From Bryum argenteum (taxonomy: Eukaryota > Streptophyta > Bryopsida > Bryales > Bryaceae), in NCBI GenBank assembly GCA_037043015.1, contig CM073330.1, positions 3,621,263-3,685,262 of the forward strand: 64,000 nucleotides of DNA. The letters run 5' to 3'. The position numbers and the translations under genes are program-made. The notes under the pieces were generated by a model. The model had not been told where the DNA came from. It made no database searches and saw nothing but the letters and a program-made list of their open reading frames with translations. Below are positions 1-10,201 of this stretch, piece after piece. Positions within the stretch are counted from its first letter, which is position 1. Each line of letters opens with the position of its first letter.

Positions 1-697
1 ACTACTAGGTAAAGCCCCATTCATATCCGCTTAAAACAAATTTAATGTCAAAGTCAAACAAGTAAGAAGTTAGACATGTGCCTACCTCTGATTAAACATG
101 TAAAGTGGCCCAAAATCCAAACCCAAGTAACCAAATTCTATGAGGATGAGCATGTGCCTACCACTCATGTAACTTACAAATTTACAATTATTGAAGGCGG
201 GGTAGGCATGTGCCTACTACTCATGTAACTTACAAATTTACAATTATTGAAGGCGGGGTAGGCATGTGCCTACTACTCATGTAACTTACAAATTTACAAT
301 TATTGAAGGCGGGGTAGGCATGTGCCTACCTCAAATCAAACATAAGAAAATATAAACATAAAATTTCATGTAAAAGAAGTAATAGAGAAGGTACGAATCG
401 AAATCCAAATCCAAGTGACTAAGTTTTATCGGGATTGGCATGTGCCTACCCCTCATGTAACTTACAAACATAAAATTATTGAAGGTGAGGTACATGCATA
501 TATCTACCGCGCTTCAATAATTTAAATATAACTAATTTTATAGGTAAAAATTACAAAATGGGCACATCCTCAGTTGTAACGTTCTACCCACGTGTCTCTG
601 TGAATTATACAACAAGATATGAATGTAATTTCTTTGAGTGGGATTTGTATGTTACACAGTCGAATCAATAAATTCGAATGCCTAGACAGTGTACAGA
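1..697. repeat. 56-bp tandem repeat and related dispersed motif
   Basis: From about 145 to 335 a 56-bp unit is repeated a little over three times, with unit starts at 151, 207, 263 and 319. Each unit contains GGCATGTGCCTAC, whose first ten bases are self-complementary. Single diverged copies of the motif occur near 83 and 438, and related ones near 1945, 1998 and 2150. No gene is seen in this stretch. Confidence 0.85.
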
Positions 698-1337
698 TCA
701 GTGGAACATAGCCGTCGACCGGGGTCCCACTAAAACTCCAAAGCTGGCTTGCTCCAACCATAACTCTACATCGACGTCGTGCATCGGACTCTGCGGCGTT
801 TGACTGAAGGGAGCTGGCCATTCTTCGAAGCATAATATGCTTTCGAAATCTGAAGGTGGAGTACTCACCATATCCGAAAGCGTGGCCGCGAAGGTAGGTC
901 GTCTTGAACGAGGATCCCATTCAGGATCACATCTGCGACAAATGATGTGCATACTGTTCCTGGCCGCACACAATGTCGGATCGTCGTGACTGCGTTGCCC
1001 CGGCTCCTGCACAGTACTAACAACGGCGGAAGTGACGGCCTCCTGGAACGAGGTTTGGAGTTGGGATTGGCCATCGTCTGATTCACTGCTTGGTATCGAC
1101 AATGGCTCGGAGATTGTCGAAAACCCCGAAGGTGCTCGCGACGACGACTCGGCGGTAGTAGATGGCCCGAGTTCTAGAGCCTTGGATGCCAGCCACTTGA
1201 ATTTCTCCTGCACGAATTTTATCACGCTCTTTGACTGCGCAAGAGCAAACCACGTCTTCTCTTCCGCCTCCAGCGCGTAATCACTCCAATCCGCCAGTGA
1301 ATGTTGACTTTCTGCCAGCTTTTGTCGTTGACTGAGC
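698..1337 (-). CDS. Terminal exon of an unrecognised protein
   Basis: An open frame of about 210 codons on the minus strand ends in a TGA near 698. It begins at a likely intron acceptor (AG) at about 1333-1340, because the same frame meets a stop just upstream of that AG. The N-terminal half is charged and helix-like (motifs EAEEKTWFALAQSK and KFVQEKFKWLASKALELG), the middle is serine-rich, and the C-terminal third holds tryptophan and proline patches. I do not recognise the family. No upstream coding exon could be placed; the region at 1340-1820 is GC-rich and partly tandemly repeated. The even base composition and lack of stops suggest a real gene, but function and start are unknown. Confidence 0.4.
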
Positions 1338-2169
1338 TCCTATTCTCGTTCACATGGTCCTAATAATTCTGTCTCCCTGCACTTTCATTTATGTTTCTTC
1401 TTCCTTGATTTTTGTGCCTCGATCGTGAGAGAGCTTGCGATGATTAGGAATCCTCGATGTGTTCGTTCAAAGAACCAAAATGGCGGTGGGCAGGGCGGTG
1501 GGCAGGGCGGCGGGGTCGATGAAAGTGATAAGTTGAGTCTGGGGGGCAAGGGGAACCTTGACAGAATCTGGGGAGTCATTTCGGGGAAGTTCAGCAAGTT
1601 CGTGCTGCCATAGTAATGAAACACTGCATCCGCACCGAGGGCAGGTTCGAGTTGATTTTTGTACTCCTTCACCTGCCTTTCTTTCTTAACTGGCGTCGAA
1701 GGCACTTGCTGGAACGGGTTGATTCGTCGTTGTTTCCCTGTACTCCTTCACCTGCCTTTCTTTCTTACCTGGCGCCGAAGGCACTTGCTCGAACAGGTTG
1801 ATCCGTCGTTGTTTTGATAAGTCTGCTGAAGATCCACGATGTCGAACTGGAGTTGTGAAGAAATTCTTCGCTACCTTATGGGAAATGTTCCTCGATCCAC
1901 ATCAACTCTAACTTGTGTCTGTGGGTGAAGGGTGGGCACTTGCCTACCCCCTCTTCTCATTGAAATTGATTTTTGGTGCATGAGGAGGGTAAACACATGC
2001 CTACCATGGCATGTGTGCTCGTGTGGAAAAAAAAGAAGATATTTCAGGTACACAAGTGAAAAGTTATAAGTGCGAGACACAACATCCAAAAAACTTACCA
2101 CTTTGTAGGTCGTTCTTAAGGAAAATGTATTTTCAATGTAAAAAAAAGTGCACATGCCTATGAGCACTT
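1338..2169. other. Spacer with G-rich run and 79-bp duplication
   Basis: At 1481-1516 there is a run of GGCGGTGGGCA-type units. Positions 1662-1818 contain two tandem copies of a 79-bp unit (starts 1662 and 1741). Short frames open on both strands are disturbed by these repeats and were not called as genes. The rest, down to the minisatellite, shows only GCATGTG-type repeat motifs. Confidence 0.6.
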
Positions 2170-2760
2170 TTAACGAAGCAGTTTTATTGAAGTATTTGAG
2201 GTATTGAGAATTCAGAGTATTTGAACTATTTGAAGTATTGAAGTTTTGAAGTATTTGAAGTATTGATGTAATTGAGGTATTGAGAATTGGAGTAATTGGA
2301 GTATCGACATAATGGAGGTATTGAGAACTGGGGTAATTGGAGTAATTGAAGTATTTGGAGTATTTGAAATAATTGAAGTATTGAAGTAATGAAGTGTTGA
2401 AGTGTCGAAGTATCGAAGTATTGAAGTATTGAAGTATTGAAGTATTGAAGTATTGAAGTATTGACGTAATTGAGGTATTGAGAACTGAAATAATTGGAGT
2501 AATTATAGTAATTGGAGTAATTGAAGTACTTGCAGAATTTGAAGTATTTGAAGTATTGAAGTGCTGAAGTATTGAAGTATTAAAGGATTGAAGTATTTGA
2601 AGTATAGACGTAATTGAGGTATTGAGAATTGGAGTAATTGGAGAAATTGAAGTATTTGAAAAATGTGAAGTATTTGAAGTATTGAAGTGTTGAAGTATGG
2701 AAGTATTGACGTATTGAGTATTGAAATATTGAAGTATTGGAGTATTGGAAAATATCGTAC
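2170..2760. repeat. ATTGAAGTA minisatellite
   Basis: About 590 bp are built almost wholly from variants of GAAGTATTGAAGTATTTGAAGTA and GAGTAATTGGAGTA, with units of about 9-12 bp. The array leaves long open frames on the minus strand that would encode Asn-Thr-Ser-Ile-Leu-Gln repeats; these are by-products of the repeat. It lies downstream of the truncated HRQ1-like gene. The following stretch 2761-3150 holds nothing recognisable. Confidence 0.9.
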
Positions 2761-3162
2761 GACAGCGCTGCAAAGACAGAAAACACCATTAATAACTGAA
2801 TACATCACCACTGATTTTACCAAGCAAAAAGGGTAAGATTTTACGAAGCAAAAAGGTAAGGACATACCGTCATAACCAAGAAAGTTGAGATAATGGTAGT
2901 AAGAAAGCATGACGAAGTAGAGCACATTTGACAGGAATGTCGACATGAACAAATGAACGCATGGAGCAAACAGAAGATCTCTAATAAAAAACTATTTGAT
3001 CTCTGAAATTCTACATAGAGTTGAGAGTGAATAATGGTAGATAGCTAACCTCACTTTGGTATTGAGATGACTTGTAGACTTGTCAAGTAGAAGCAAAGAC
3101 TTGCCCATTTGCAACTGCTGCTCCACCAACAGCCGGGCTAACAGAATCTAAAATGGCCGCAC

Positions 3163-4820
3163 CTGTCCAAGTGAGCCAAGCTTGTTCTTCAAGTGGTCGA
3201 GCATCTCATCCGCATTCATATCAGATACATCCTGCGCACATTATACACCAATTTCAAAGTCAATAAAATAGATATAAATCTCCAATGCAAACAATTGCAC
3301 ATGAATTCGACCCTGGATATTCAATGACATTAAACCTTAACCCTTAAAAGTCCCTTGGGGATAGTATGTACGTTGTCGTATAATTAGGATTTGCTACCAA
3401 CAAGAAACTCTAAACTGGAATCATAATAGCTCACTAGAACCGCATTAATTCAAATGTCAACTTCTTCTTTGAACTCAAATCCATTGAAGGTGTGCATTCA
3501 CTCCAAATACAACCAAAATACACCGTATTCTACTGGTCGCCACGGCACGCTCAGACCTTTAGGGGTTAAGCCCTATACTACACATAAAATTAGAGTACTG
3601 TGCAACGCGTGAGTTTCTTGTGGTGTCGTGGGGGTCGCGGCAGAACAGAGGAGAGTCCAGGCTTCGACAAATCTCGAACATCCTCAGGTGCCATTTCCTT
3701 GGCACTCCGTAGAAATTCCTCCGTAGTCAACTTATTAAGATCTTGATTCTGAAACTCTGAACTTGCCTGAAACAGAAACGATATGATTTCAAGAGACTGG
3801 TATCGGAAAATCGAGGTGAAAGAGAGCTAGACCTATCTGTCAAGGAAAGGCAGTACCTGCATATTTTTCAAGAAAGTCATGAGCAACACATCGAAATTCT
3901 TCTGGCGCCTGTCAATAGCATTACGCATTTGCTTATTATTCATGCGCTTTCCATCTGTTGTTCTTGCACCCGCGCTTCATGGCTTAGCAACTTGCCCCCA
4001 CTCACAATATAACCAAATTCGGAAACATTCTGGAAGTAACCCACAAAAGCCTCACTGCACAGGTGGCGCAGATCATAGTGTTATTGACAGAAGCATCTCA
4101 GTGAAGACCATACCCCCACTAGGTAAGAAATTTCCAGCTCCGATTTCTTGTAATTGATGAACAGGAAGGCTGGGATGCTGATTTGAATCTGAGGCATTGA
4201 CCTTCGAAGGGTCAAACATATCAGTGCTAAATGACGAGTTCTCGCCCTCCTCATTCATATTACTGAGCACCATCAACTGTCATCCACGAAGCCGATCCGC
4301 ATTAATAGTTTGTTTGACACATAAAAAGTGTTTGGACAATTAAGATGAGAGGAAGTTGCTTGCCTTGGGGCAGAGGATGGCGATATCTTTCACAGCTTGA
4401 AGACACGGTTTCTCATCATCTCCCGGAAAGCAGAGCTGCAGCAGCGATCGATTGCTTTACGTTACTCCATGTGGCCTGCATGCGTTGTCTCTGAAGGAAT
4501 CCATAGACTGAATTCAGCGCAGTGAACACTCGTTGTAGCTCCTCCAGAGCCGGCGGCAAAGCTCCTGCAACAACAACGATGTCGCTCTTCCTCTTCGACT
4601 TTCCCCTTCCACTACACTGTTGCATCTCCTGCTCACGTTCATCTGCATGGAATTTGCGGTGTCCCTTTAGCAACTTGAAACTGCATACTTGAGCTTCTGG
4701 AGGGAGTGAAAAGCTTGGAGTACCAGGTGGATCCAGAGATGGGGGCGGGAGTGTATTGAAGGAGGCTAAATCTGCAGCAATCCCAGTAGGCCGGGGAAGT
4801 GGAGGGCGGCGAAGGCTCAT
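3163..4820 (-). pseudogene. HRQ1: N-terminal fragment of an HRQ1-type RecQ-family DNA helicase gene
   Basis: Minus-strand exons match, from my recall of plant HRQ1 (RECQ4-like SF2 helicase in DNA repair), only the region before the helicase core. A first exon (4364-4820) carries FTALNSVYGFLQRQRM and, in another frame, DIAILCPK. The next (about 4115-4276) continues with LMVLSNMNEEG, as CPK-VVV does in plant HRQ1. A third (3857 to about 3955) has IDRRQKNFDVLL. A fourth (about 3600-3766) has LTTEEFLRSAKEM. A fifth (3163-3231) has MLDHLKNKLGSLGQ, the segment just before the helicase domain. No helicase exon follows within the window, and the first exon appears to need a one-base frame change between its two matching parts. 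The exon-2 to exon-3 boundary is unclear. The start at 4820 is the ATG in the conserved frame; an ATG at 4923 opens another frame. It is probably truncated, but distant exons beyond position 1 cannot be excluded. Confidence 0.6.
3337..3569. mobile_element. TTAA-type MITE, copy A (233 bp)
   Basis: The element is bounded by TTAACCCTTAAAAG and CTTTAGGGGTTAA. It is co-linear and clearly homologous with the copy at 9495-9727, and both span exactly 233 bp. It lies in an intron of the HRQ1-like fragment and has no coding capacity. The TTAA at each end is read as the target duplication. Confidence 0.85.
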
Positions 4821-5429
4821 GCTGCTCCCGCGAGCGCCACTCCGTAGCCGGATCCGACATCGGATACGACAGCTTCGACGACACGGTTGCTTCCGCCAAC
4901 GCTCCTCCCATTGACAATGGCATACCATCGCTCGCTCGCTCGTACTCGCGCTAAACACTCTCTTCCACTCACACAAACACAAACCACTCTTCACTCTTCT
5001 TCCAACCCTAATCTCGCTTGCAACATACCCGCAAACCTCCTCACTCCGACTCTGTGTCGTCACCACCGCCCCTCATTCCGTGCCCTAATAGCCACTATAA
5101 GAAACCTGCGTTTTTAATGATGTTGTAAATGATGTCTAAAAAGACATCGTAGACATTAATTCGGATGTCTTATAGACGATAAGACATCCTAGACATGACA
5201 GTTGTCTAAGCAGACGTCTAAAAAGACAAGAAAATGTCGAAGATGTCTTAAGGTAATTTTGGAAGGGTAAAAAGTGTGCCACGCGGGTGCCACGTAGATG
5301 ACACATCAGCTTGAAGTGGACAGGCAGTGCCACACTGCCACATGGGGATGAAATTCATCATGATGTGGAATTTTACATGGTTCCACGAAAGATGACCTGG
5401 CGGCGCCAGAATCCCACTTGAACCCGAGA

Positions 5430-5545
5430 AAATCCGACGTGGCACCCGGGAAAATATATCGTGGCACCCGGGAAAATCCGACGTGGCGCCCGGGAATATC
5501 CGACGTGGCACGCGGGAAAAGTTGACGTGGACTTGGAAAAATGAC
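5430..5545. repeat. GACGTGGCACCCGGGAAAAT direct repeats
   Basis: Four to five GC-rich units of roughly 24 bp (CGTGGCACCCGGGAAAAT and variants) lie in tandem inside the CACTA element. They are much richer in GC than the surrounding element. Confidence 0.75.
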
Positions 5546-6779
5546 ATGGCATGCCACGTCAGCATATTGCGGAGGTTTTATGCTCCTATCATGATAGTTT
5601 TAGACATCAGTTAAGACGACTTAAATGTCTTGCAAGACATCTTAGATGTTGTACAAGATGTCTCGCAAGACGTATGCAATGTCTTACAAAATATCTTAGA
5701 AGACAATTTTTATGTCTTATAAGATGTTTCCAGTGCGTAGAATGATGTTTACGTTAATGTCTTTATTAAGTATGTGATGTTTGCTCGGATGTTTGTAGCG
5801 ACATCCCCTAGGACATCGATGTGAATGTTTTGTGTTAAACATGATGTTTGCAACAGTGTTACTATTGATGTTTTTTGGGCATATGAAAGGACATCTAGGA
5901 TGACATTTTTAGATGTTTATATAGTCATCAGATCTGTAATCCACACACGTCTCACATAACATCAACTTGTAAACACTGCAAACATATATTGCTTAGGTCA
6001 TTAAAACCTCAGGATAACACAAACTAGAGTATTTACGGATCGCCTGTCAACAACTACGATATACTACGCACCCACAATTTGAACTCCGTAAGTCCCTCCA
6101 CTTCCATCGCTTGCTGTCGATACCCGTATGGTCATGTGCATGTCCCGCCGCTACACATATTCAATAAGCCAATATCAACTTCATTTAAAGAAGGGTTTGT
6201 AAAGGTAAAAAAATTCTGATTTAATTCCATTTAATTGCACTATCTAGATTGAGATGGTTTACTTCCTAACCTCAAGATATCGACACAGTTAGACATTCTT
6301 GCAAACATTTGCTTAGAAATTTCTTCAGACATCCTTCTAGACATCATTAAAAACAACGTTATAGACATCTATACATACATCTATTCCACTCACCTACAAG
6401 CACGCATGTCGTTTCGCAGCCTCAGATCGAGCTCGCTGCCCCGACCCCTTATGTCTCACCTTCCAAAACAGAATTCCATCAACACATTTAGACATCTTCA
6501 TAGACATGCTCTAAAACATCTTGCAGACATCATCGTAGACATCTTCTACAACAAATCAAATACTACAAGTACTAGGGTTTCCTTCACAACAAATCAAATT
6601 CTACAAGTCCTAGGGTTTCTTGTACAAGATGCTTTTGAAATTCAGTACCTCTTAAGTAGAAAATCTTAGCCACATGAAGAAGGAAACCTACTCTTGAGAA
6701 CTATTGGATTTCTACAAATACTATTATCTTATTGTAGTTAACAATCAATCTGAAACTGAATGGAAACAATTTCGAAATC

Positions 6780-7040
6780 CTCTATACTTTAAACACAAGC
6801 TCTTTGGAAAAACTAAGGCAAAAATGAGCTTTGTAATTCCATTTGAAGATCTCATCACCTAACTATGGCGGCGGCAACAAACCCTAGCCACATGAAGAAG
6901 CAAATCTTAGCCTCTACACTCCAAACACTAACTCTTTGAAAAAATGAAGGCAAAAATGAGCTTTTTGCGGCCTCTAATTCTACTTAAAGGTCTCATGACC
7001 TAACTATGGCGGCGGCAGCAAACCCTAGCCGCCTCTATTC
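6780..7040. repeat. Internal duplication with GCGGCGGCAACAAACCC
   Basis: A segment of about 130-150 bp holding AAGGCAAAAATGAGCTTT followed by CTAACTATGGCGGCGGCA is present twice in direct orientation inside the CACTA element, with GGCGGCGGCA at about 6864 and 7008. It could be captured host sequence; no gene is recognised. Confidence 0.6.
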
Positions 7041-8727
7041 ATCCATTGAAGTCAATGAAAATCATCCCTGTAGATGGTTCTGGATGCTGTCATAAATGTC
7101 ATCTCCGACATCTTCATAGACATCATGTTAGACATTTTCATGAACGTCATCTTAGACATCCCTGCAGACATTATCATAAACATCTGATGACATTTTCAGG
7201 GTTTCAATCACAACATATTAACTATAAAAGGTTTTTTGTTTTCCCTCACAACAAATCAAATACCAGATGCTTTAAAGTTCTTTTCACAACAAAGCACATA
7301 TTGTAAGTCTTACAGTTTCTTCCACAACAAATCAAATAATCTTTATTGATAGAAAAAGTGTGGAATTACAATCATGAGACTATTTATAGTCTTCCATGGT
7401 GATAGGCTCTCTTTTAAACTATGAACTACCTTTTATTTCTACCCTAACTAACTTTCCAACTAACTTTCTTAATACTAATTCTATTCTTAAATTGTCTCCT
7501 AAACTGTTTTAAATAGCTACTTTCATAAATTCATATTTCTTGTAAATTTGCTTTAATTTGTATAATATTGGTTGTTAATGATAGAGTAATGTATAGTCTT
7601 GCCATTAGACTATAATAATCTAATCTATAAGTAATCAATAATATTTAATTCCTTCTTGAAGTAAGCCAAAAAACACTGTTTATTGTTTTTATTTTCTCTT
7701 TATATTTTCTTTAAGTATTTGAGGATTACCCCAATCAGAGACCCGCGCCAATGGAGGACAAGCAGTAAGAGAAAAAGTTGATATTATTCTTAAGAGACCC
7801 TTAAGTACAGCCGCTTTTTAGTAAATGACGTCTAGGAGGATGTCGTGCAAAACATCTTCATAGACATCCCAATAGATGTCTACGCGGACATTCATGCCTA
7901 ACTGTAGTTATGGTAAGTTGGACATCGTGTTAAACATGTGACTAGATGTTGTATGACTTGTCAACTCGTCCGACGTAGAGTTTTTGTTGCCATGTAGATA
8001 AAGTGTTGTAAATAACTTTTTTAATCTATGTACACGTGTTTTTTGAGGATTAAATATCCACGAAATTACTTTTACTTTGAAATTCTATTCTTCGGCACCA
8101 TTGTTATCTTATAGATATTATATTTTATTTATAATATTTTTAAATATTTAAATATTTTTAAATCATAAAAAATTACAGAATTATAATATTCTAATTTATT
8201 TGAATATAATAAAAATTTACAAGATATATTTTTTATTGATATATAATTATATATTTTAATATTAAAAAAAAAAGACCAATGAAAAAATAGTGAGAATAGC
8301 CTGAAATTACTATTTTCAGTATTGCCACGTCACATAATGATTTAGCCCAAAAAAATAAAAAATAAAATAATAATGTAATGTTTTTTTTCTACTTTTGAAA
8401 ACCGCTGCCCATTCACCTATTCTTTTAACATTAGAAATGCTTTTTACCCTGTCCACCAGTAAATTTTGGTCGTTTTTACCTTGCTGGTCCAAATCCCTTG
8501 CCAACGTGGCAGTTTGATGTCTATCAAGATGTCTTCAAAGACATCCATGTCTTCACCAACATCTTTTTGTTTGGTGATGTCTTCATGCCCCCCCCCAATC
8601 CACAATGTGCCCGTTAGACGTACAGACATCTTCCCGTCTTCGAAGACATCTTTTAAGACAGTAAGACATCACAAAATACATTAGACATTACACAAGACAT
8701 CACAAAAAACAAAGTTTTCTTATAGTG

Positions 8728-9494
8728 AGCAGCAATTGCCAATCCCTGCAAACCCTACAAGCAAGCACGCACAGAAGCCGCAAGCAAACTGGAAGCAGGG
8801 GCACATGAAGGAGAAGGACCAAGGGAGCAGGGGCAAGGCAAGGGGGACAGCAGCTACTGCTGCAACAACGAAGAACTTCACGAGGAAAAAAAAAATCGGT
8901 AAGAGAGAAAAGGCTTGTACCTTAGAGAGAGAAAATGCTTGTGTAGGTGTGAACGCAGAAGGAGATAGGTCATAGGACCTTTTTAGAAACCCGTCGGGGC
9001 GCTCAATACAAAGACTCTGTCAAATGACAGAGCCAACAAACTATCTGCCTTAAGTAATATATGCTCCAAAAGGGCCTCACTTTTGTCCTAGTATGAAGTC
9101 GTAATACTTAGTCACAGTCCCTTGTTCAAATCATTTTGAACGTGCCCAATTTTCTTCAAATTACTAAATTCTTAACAATACGCTGAAAAGAGCTTCTACA
9201 AAGCTTCTCACACTAGGGCTTTGCAAGTCATCTTCTTCAAATTTTGCACATCATCTTCTACAAAAAAATTTGCACATCATCTTCTACAAATTCTAGATTG
9301 CAATGCCAATTGTGCATTTAGAAGTACTTTACCTATCAAATAAGGAGAGCATTCACATGTTCGTAGGGGAGATGCATGCAAATGCTACCATCAAATAACA
9401 AACTCCCACTAATCCAACTCATTCATACAAACATTCAACTTCGTTAGTGCAAACATTCACTAACTCAATACACTCAACTATCATATCGAGTTGC
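8728..9494. other. Spacer, no gene recognised
   Basis: A purine-rich stretch (8740-8980) joins the AGC target duplication and may be the original upstream region of the HRQ1-like gene. Short CATCATCTTCTACAAA repeats lie at 9220-9300. No supported gene. Confidence 0.5.
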
Positions 9495-9727
9495 TTAACC
9501 CTTAAAGGTCTCTTGGAGATAGAATGTACGGTGGTGTATAATTGAGATTTGCTACCAACAAGAAACTCTATATTGTGATCTTAAAAGCTTAGTAGAACCG
9601 CATGGATTTATATGTCAACTTGTTCTTTGAACTCAAATCTATTAAAGGTGTGCACTCATTCCAATACAACCAAAATACGCTGTATTCTAGCAACCAAAAT
9701 ATGGTTGTTCAGACCTTTAAGGGTTAA
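9495..9727. mobile_element. TTAA-type MITE, copy B (233 bp)
   Basis: The terminal inverted repeats TTAACCCTTAAAGGTCT and its complement are perfect over 17 bp. The copy is the same length as the one at 3337 and aligns with it along its whole length. No coding capacity. Confidence 0.9.
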
Positions 9728-10201
9728 TACACTCAACTATCAGATCGATCTATTCTTGGAATCATGTAAGATTGAGCACTTCACCCATCCACTCTTATCA
9801 CAAAAGAACATAAGGCAAATCATACAAACTCCATACTTTTGAGTTCCTTTACAGTCGTACTAACAAATTACATACAATGTACATAGTCAGGATGTACGTT
9901 CTCTATACTCTTGACCTTCAAGTACGAATCACCTTCTTTGTAATATCAATCGTTAAATGCAGATGCTTCCATTCTGCAAGCGAATCTGTACCACACATAG
10001 AAAAGTTAACAAAGTATTGCATCTTAAACAGGTGATCACAATACCCTCAGAATTTGTAACTGATATAGATAAGCAACAGGAATATGGCATGTGATGAAAC
10101 AACATACCCAAAAGAAATCATCTTGGGAGTTTGCAGTTCAACAATTCATCAATCACCCCTTTTTGCTTCCGAAGAGTTCAGTGATATCGTGGTTTTTATA
10201 T

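Larger units (their letters stand above)
5093..8727. mobile_element. Non-autonomous CACTA (En/Spm-type) transposon, 3,635 bp
   Basis: The left end reads CACTATAAGAAA at 5093 and the right end is its exact reverse complement, TTTCTTATAGTG, ending at 8727. The next 18 or so bases of the two ends also resemble each other. The element is flanked by AGC at 5090-5092 and AGC at 8728-8730, the 3-bp target duplication usual for CACTA elements. Up to about 900 bp from the left end, several hundred bp inside and the last 200 bp are packed with GACATC/GATGTC hexamers in both orientations, as expected of subterminal transposase-binding repeats. No transposase frame is present, so mobility would need a helper. 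The element sits about 270 bp upstream of the HRQ1-like start. Confidence 0.93.

Noticed and set aside
1425-1613. Plus-strand frame with GGGQ repeats
   Set aside because: Explained by a local GGCGGTGGGCA repeat; no start context, homology or continuation.
1871-2952. Long minus-strand frames of 150-300 codons rich in Asn-Thr-Ser-Ile-Leu-Gln
   Set aside because: They coincide with the ATTGAAGTA minisatellite; several frames are open at once and the peptide is a translation of the repeat.
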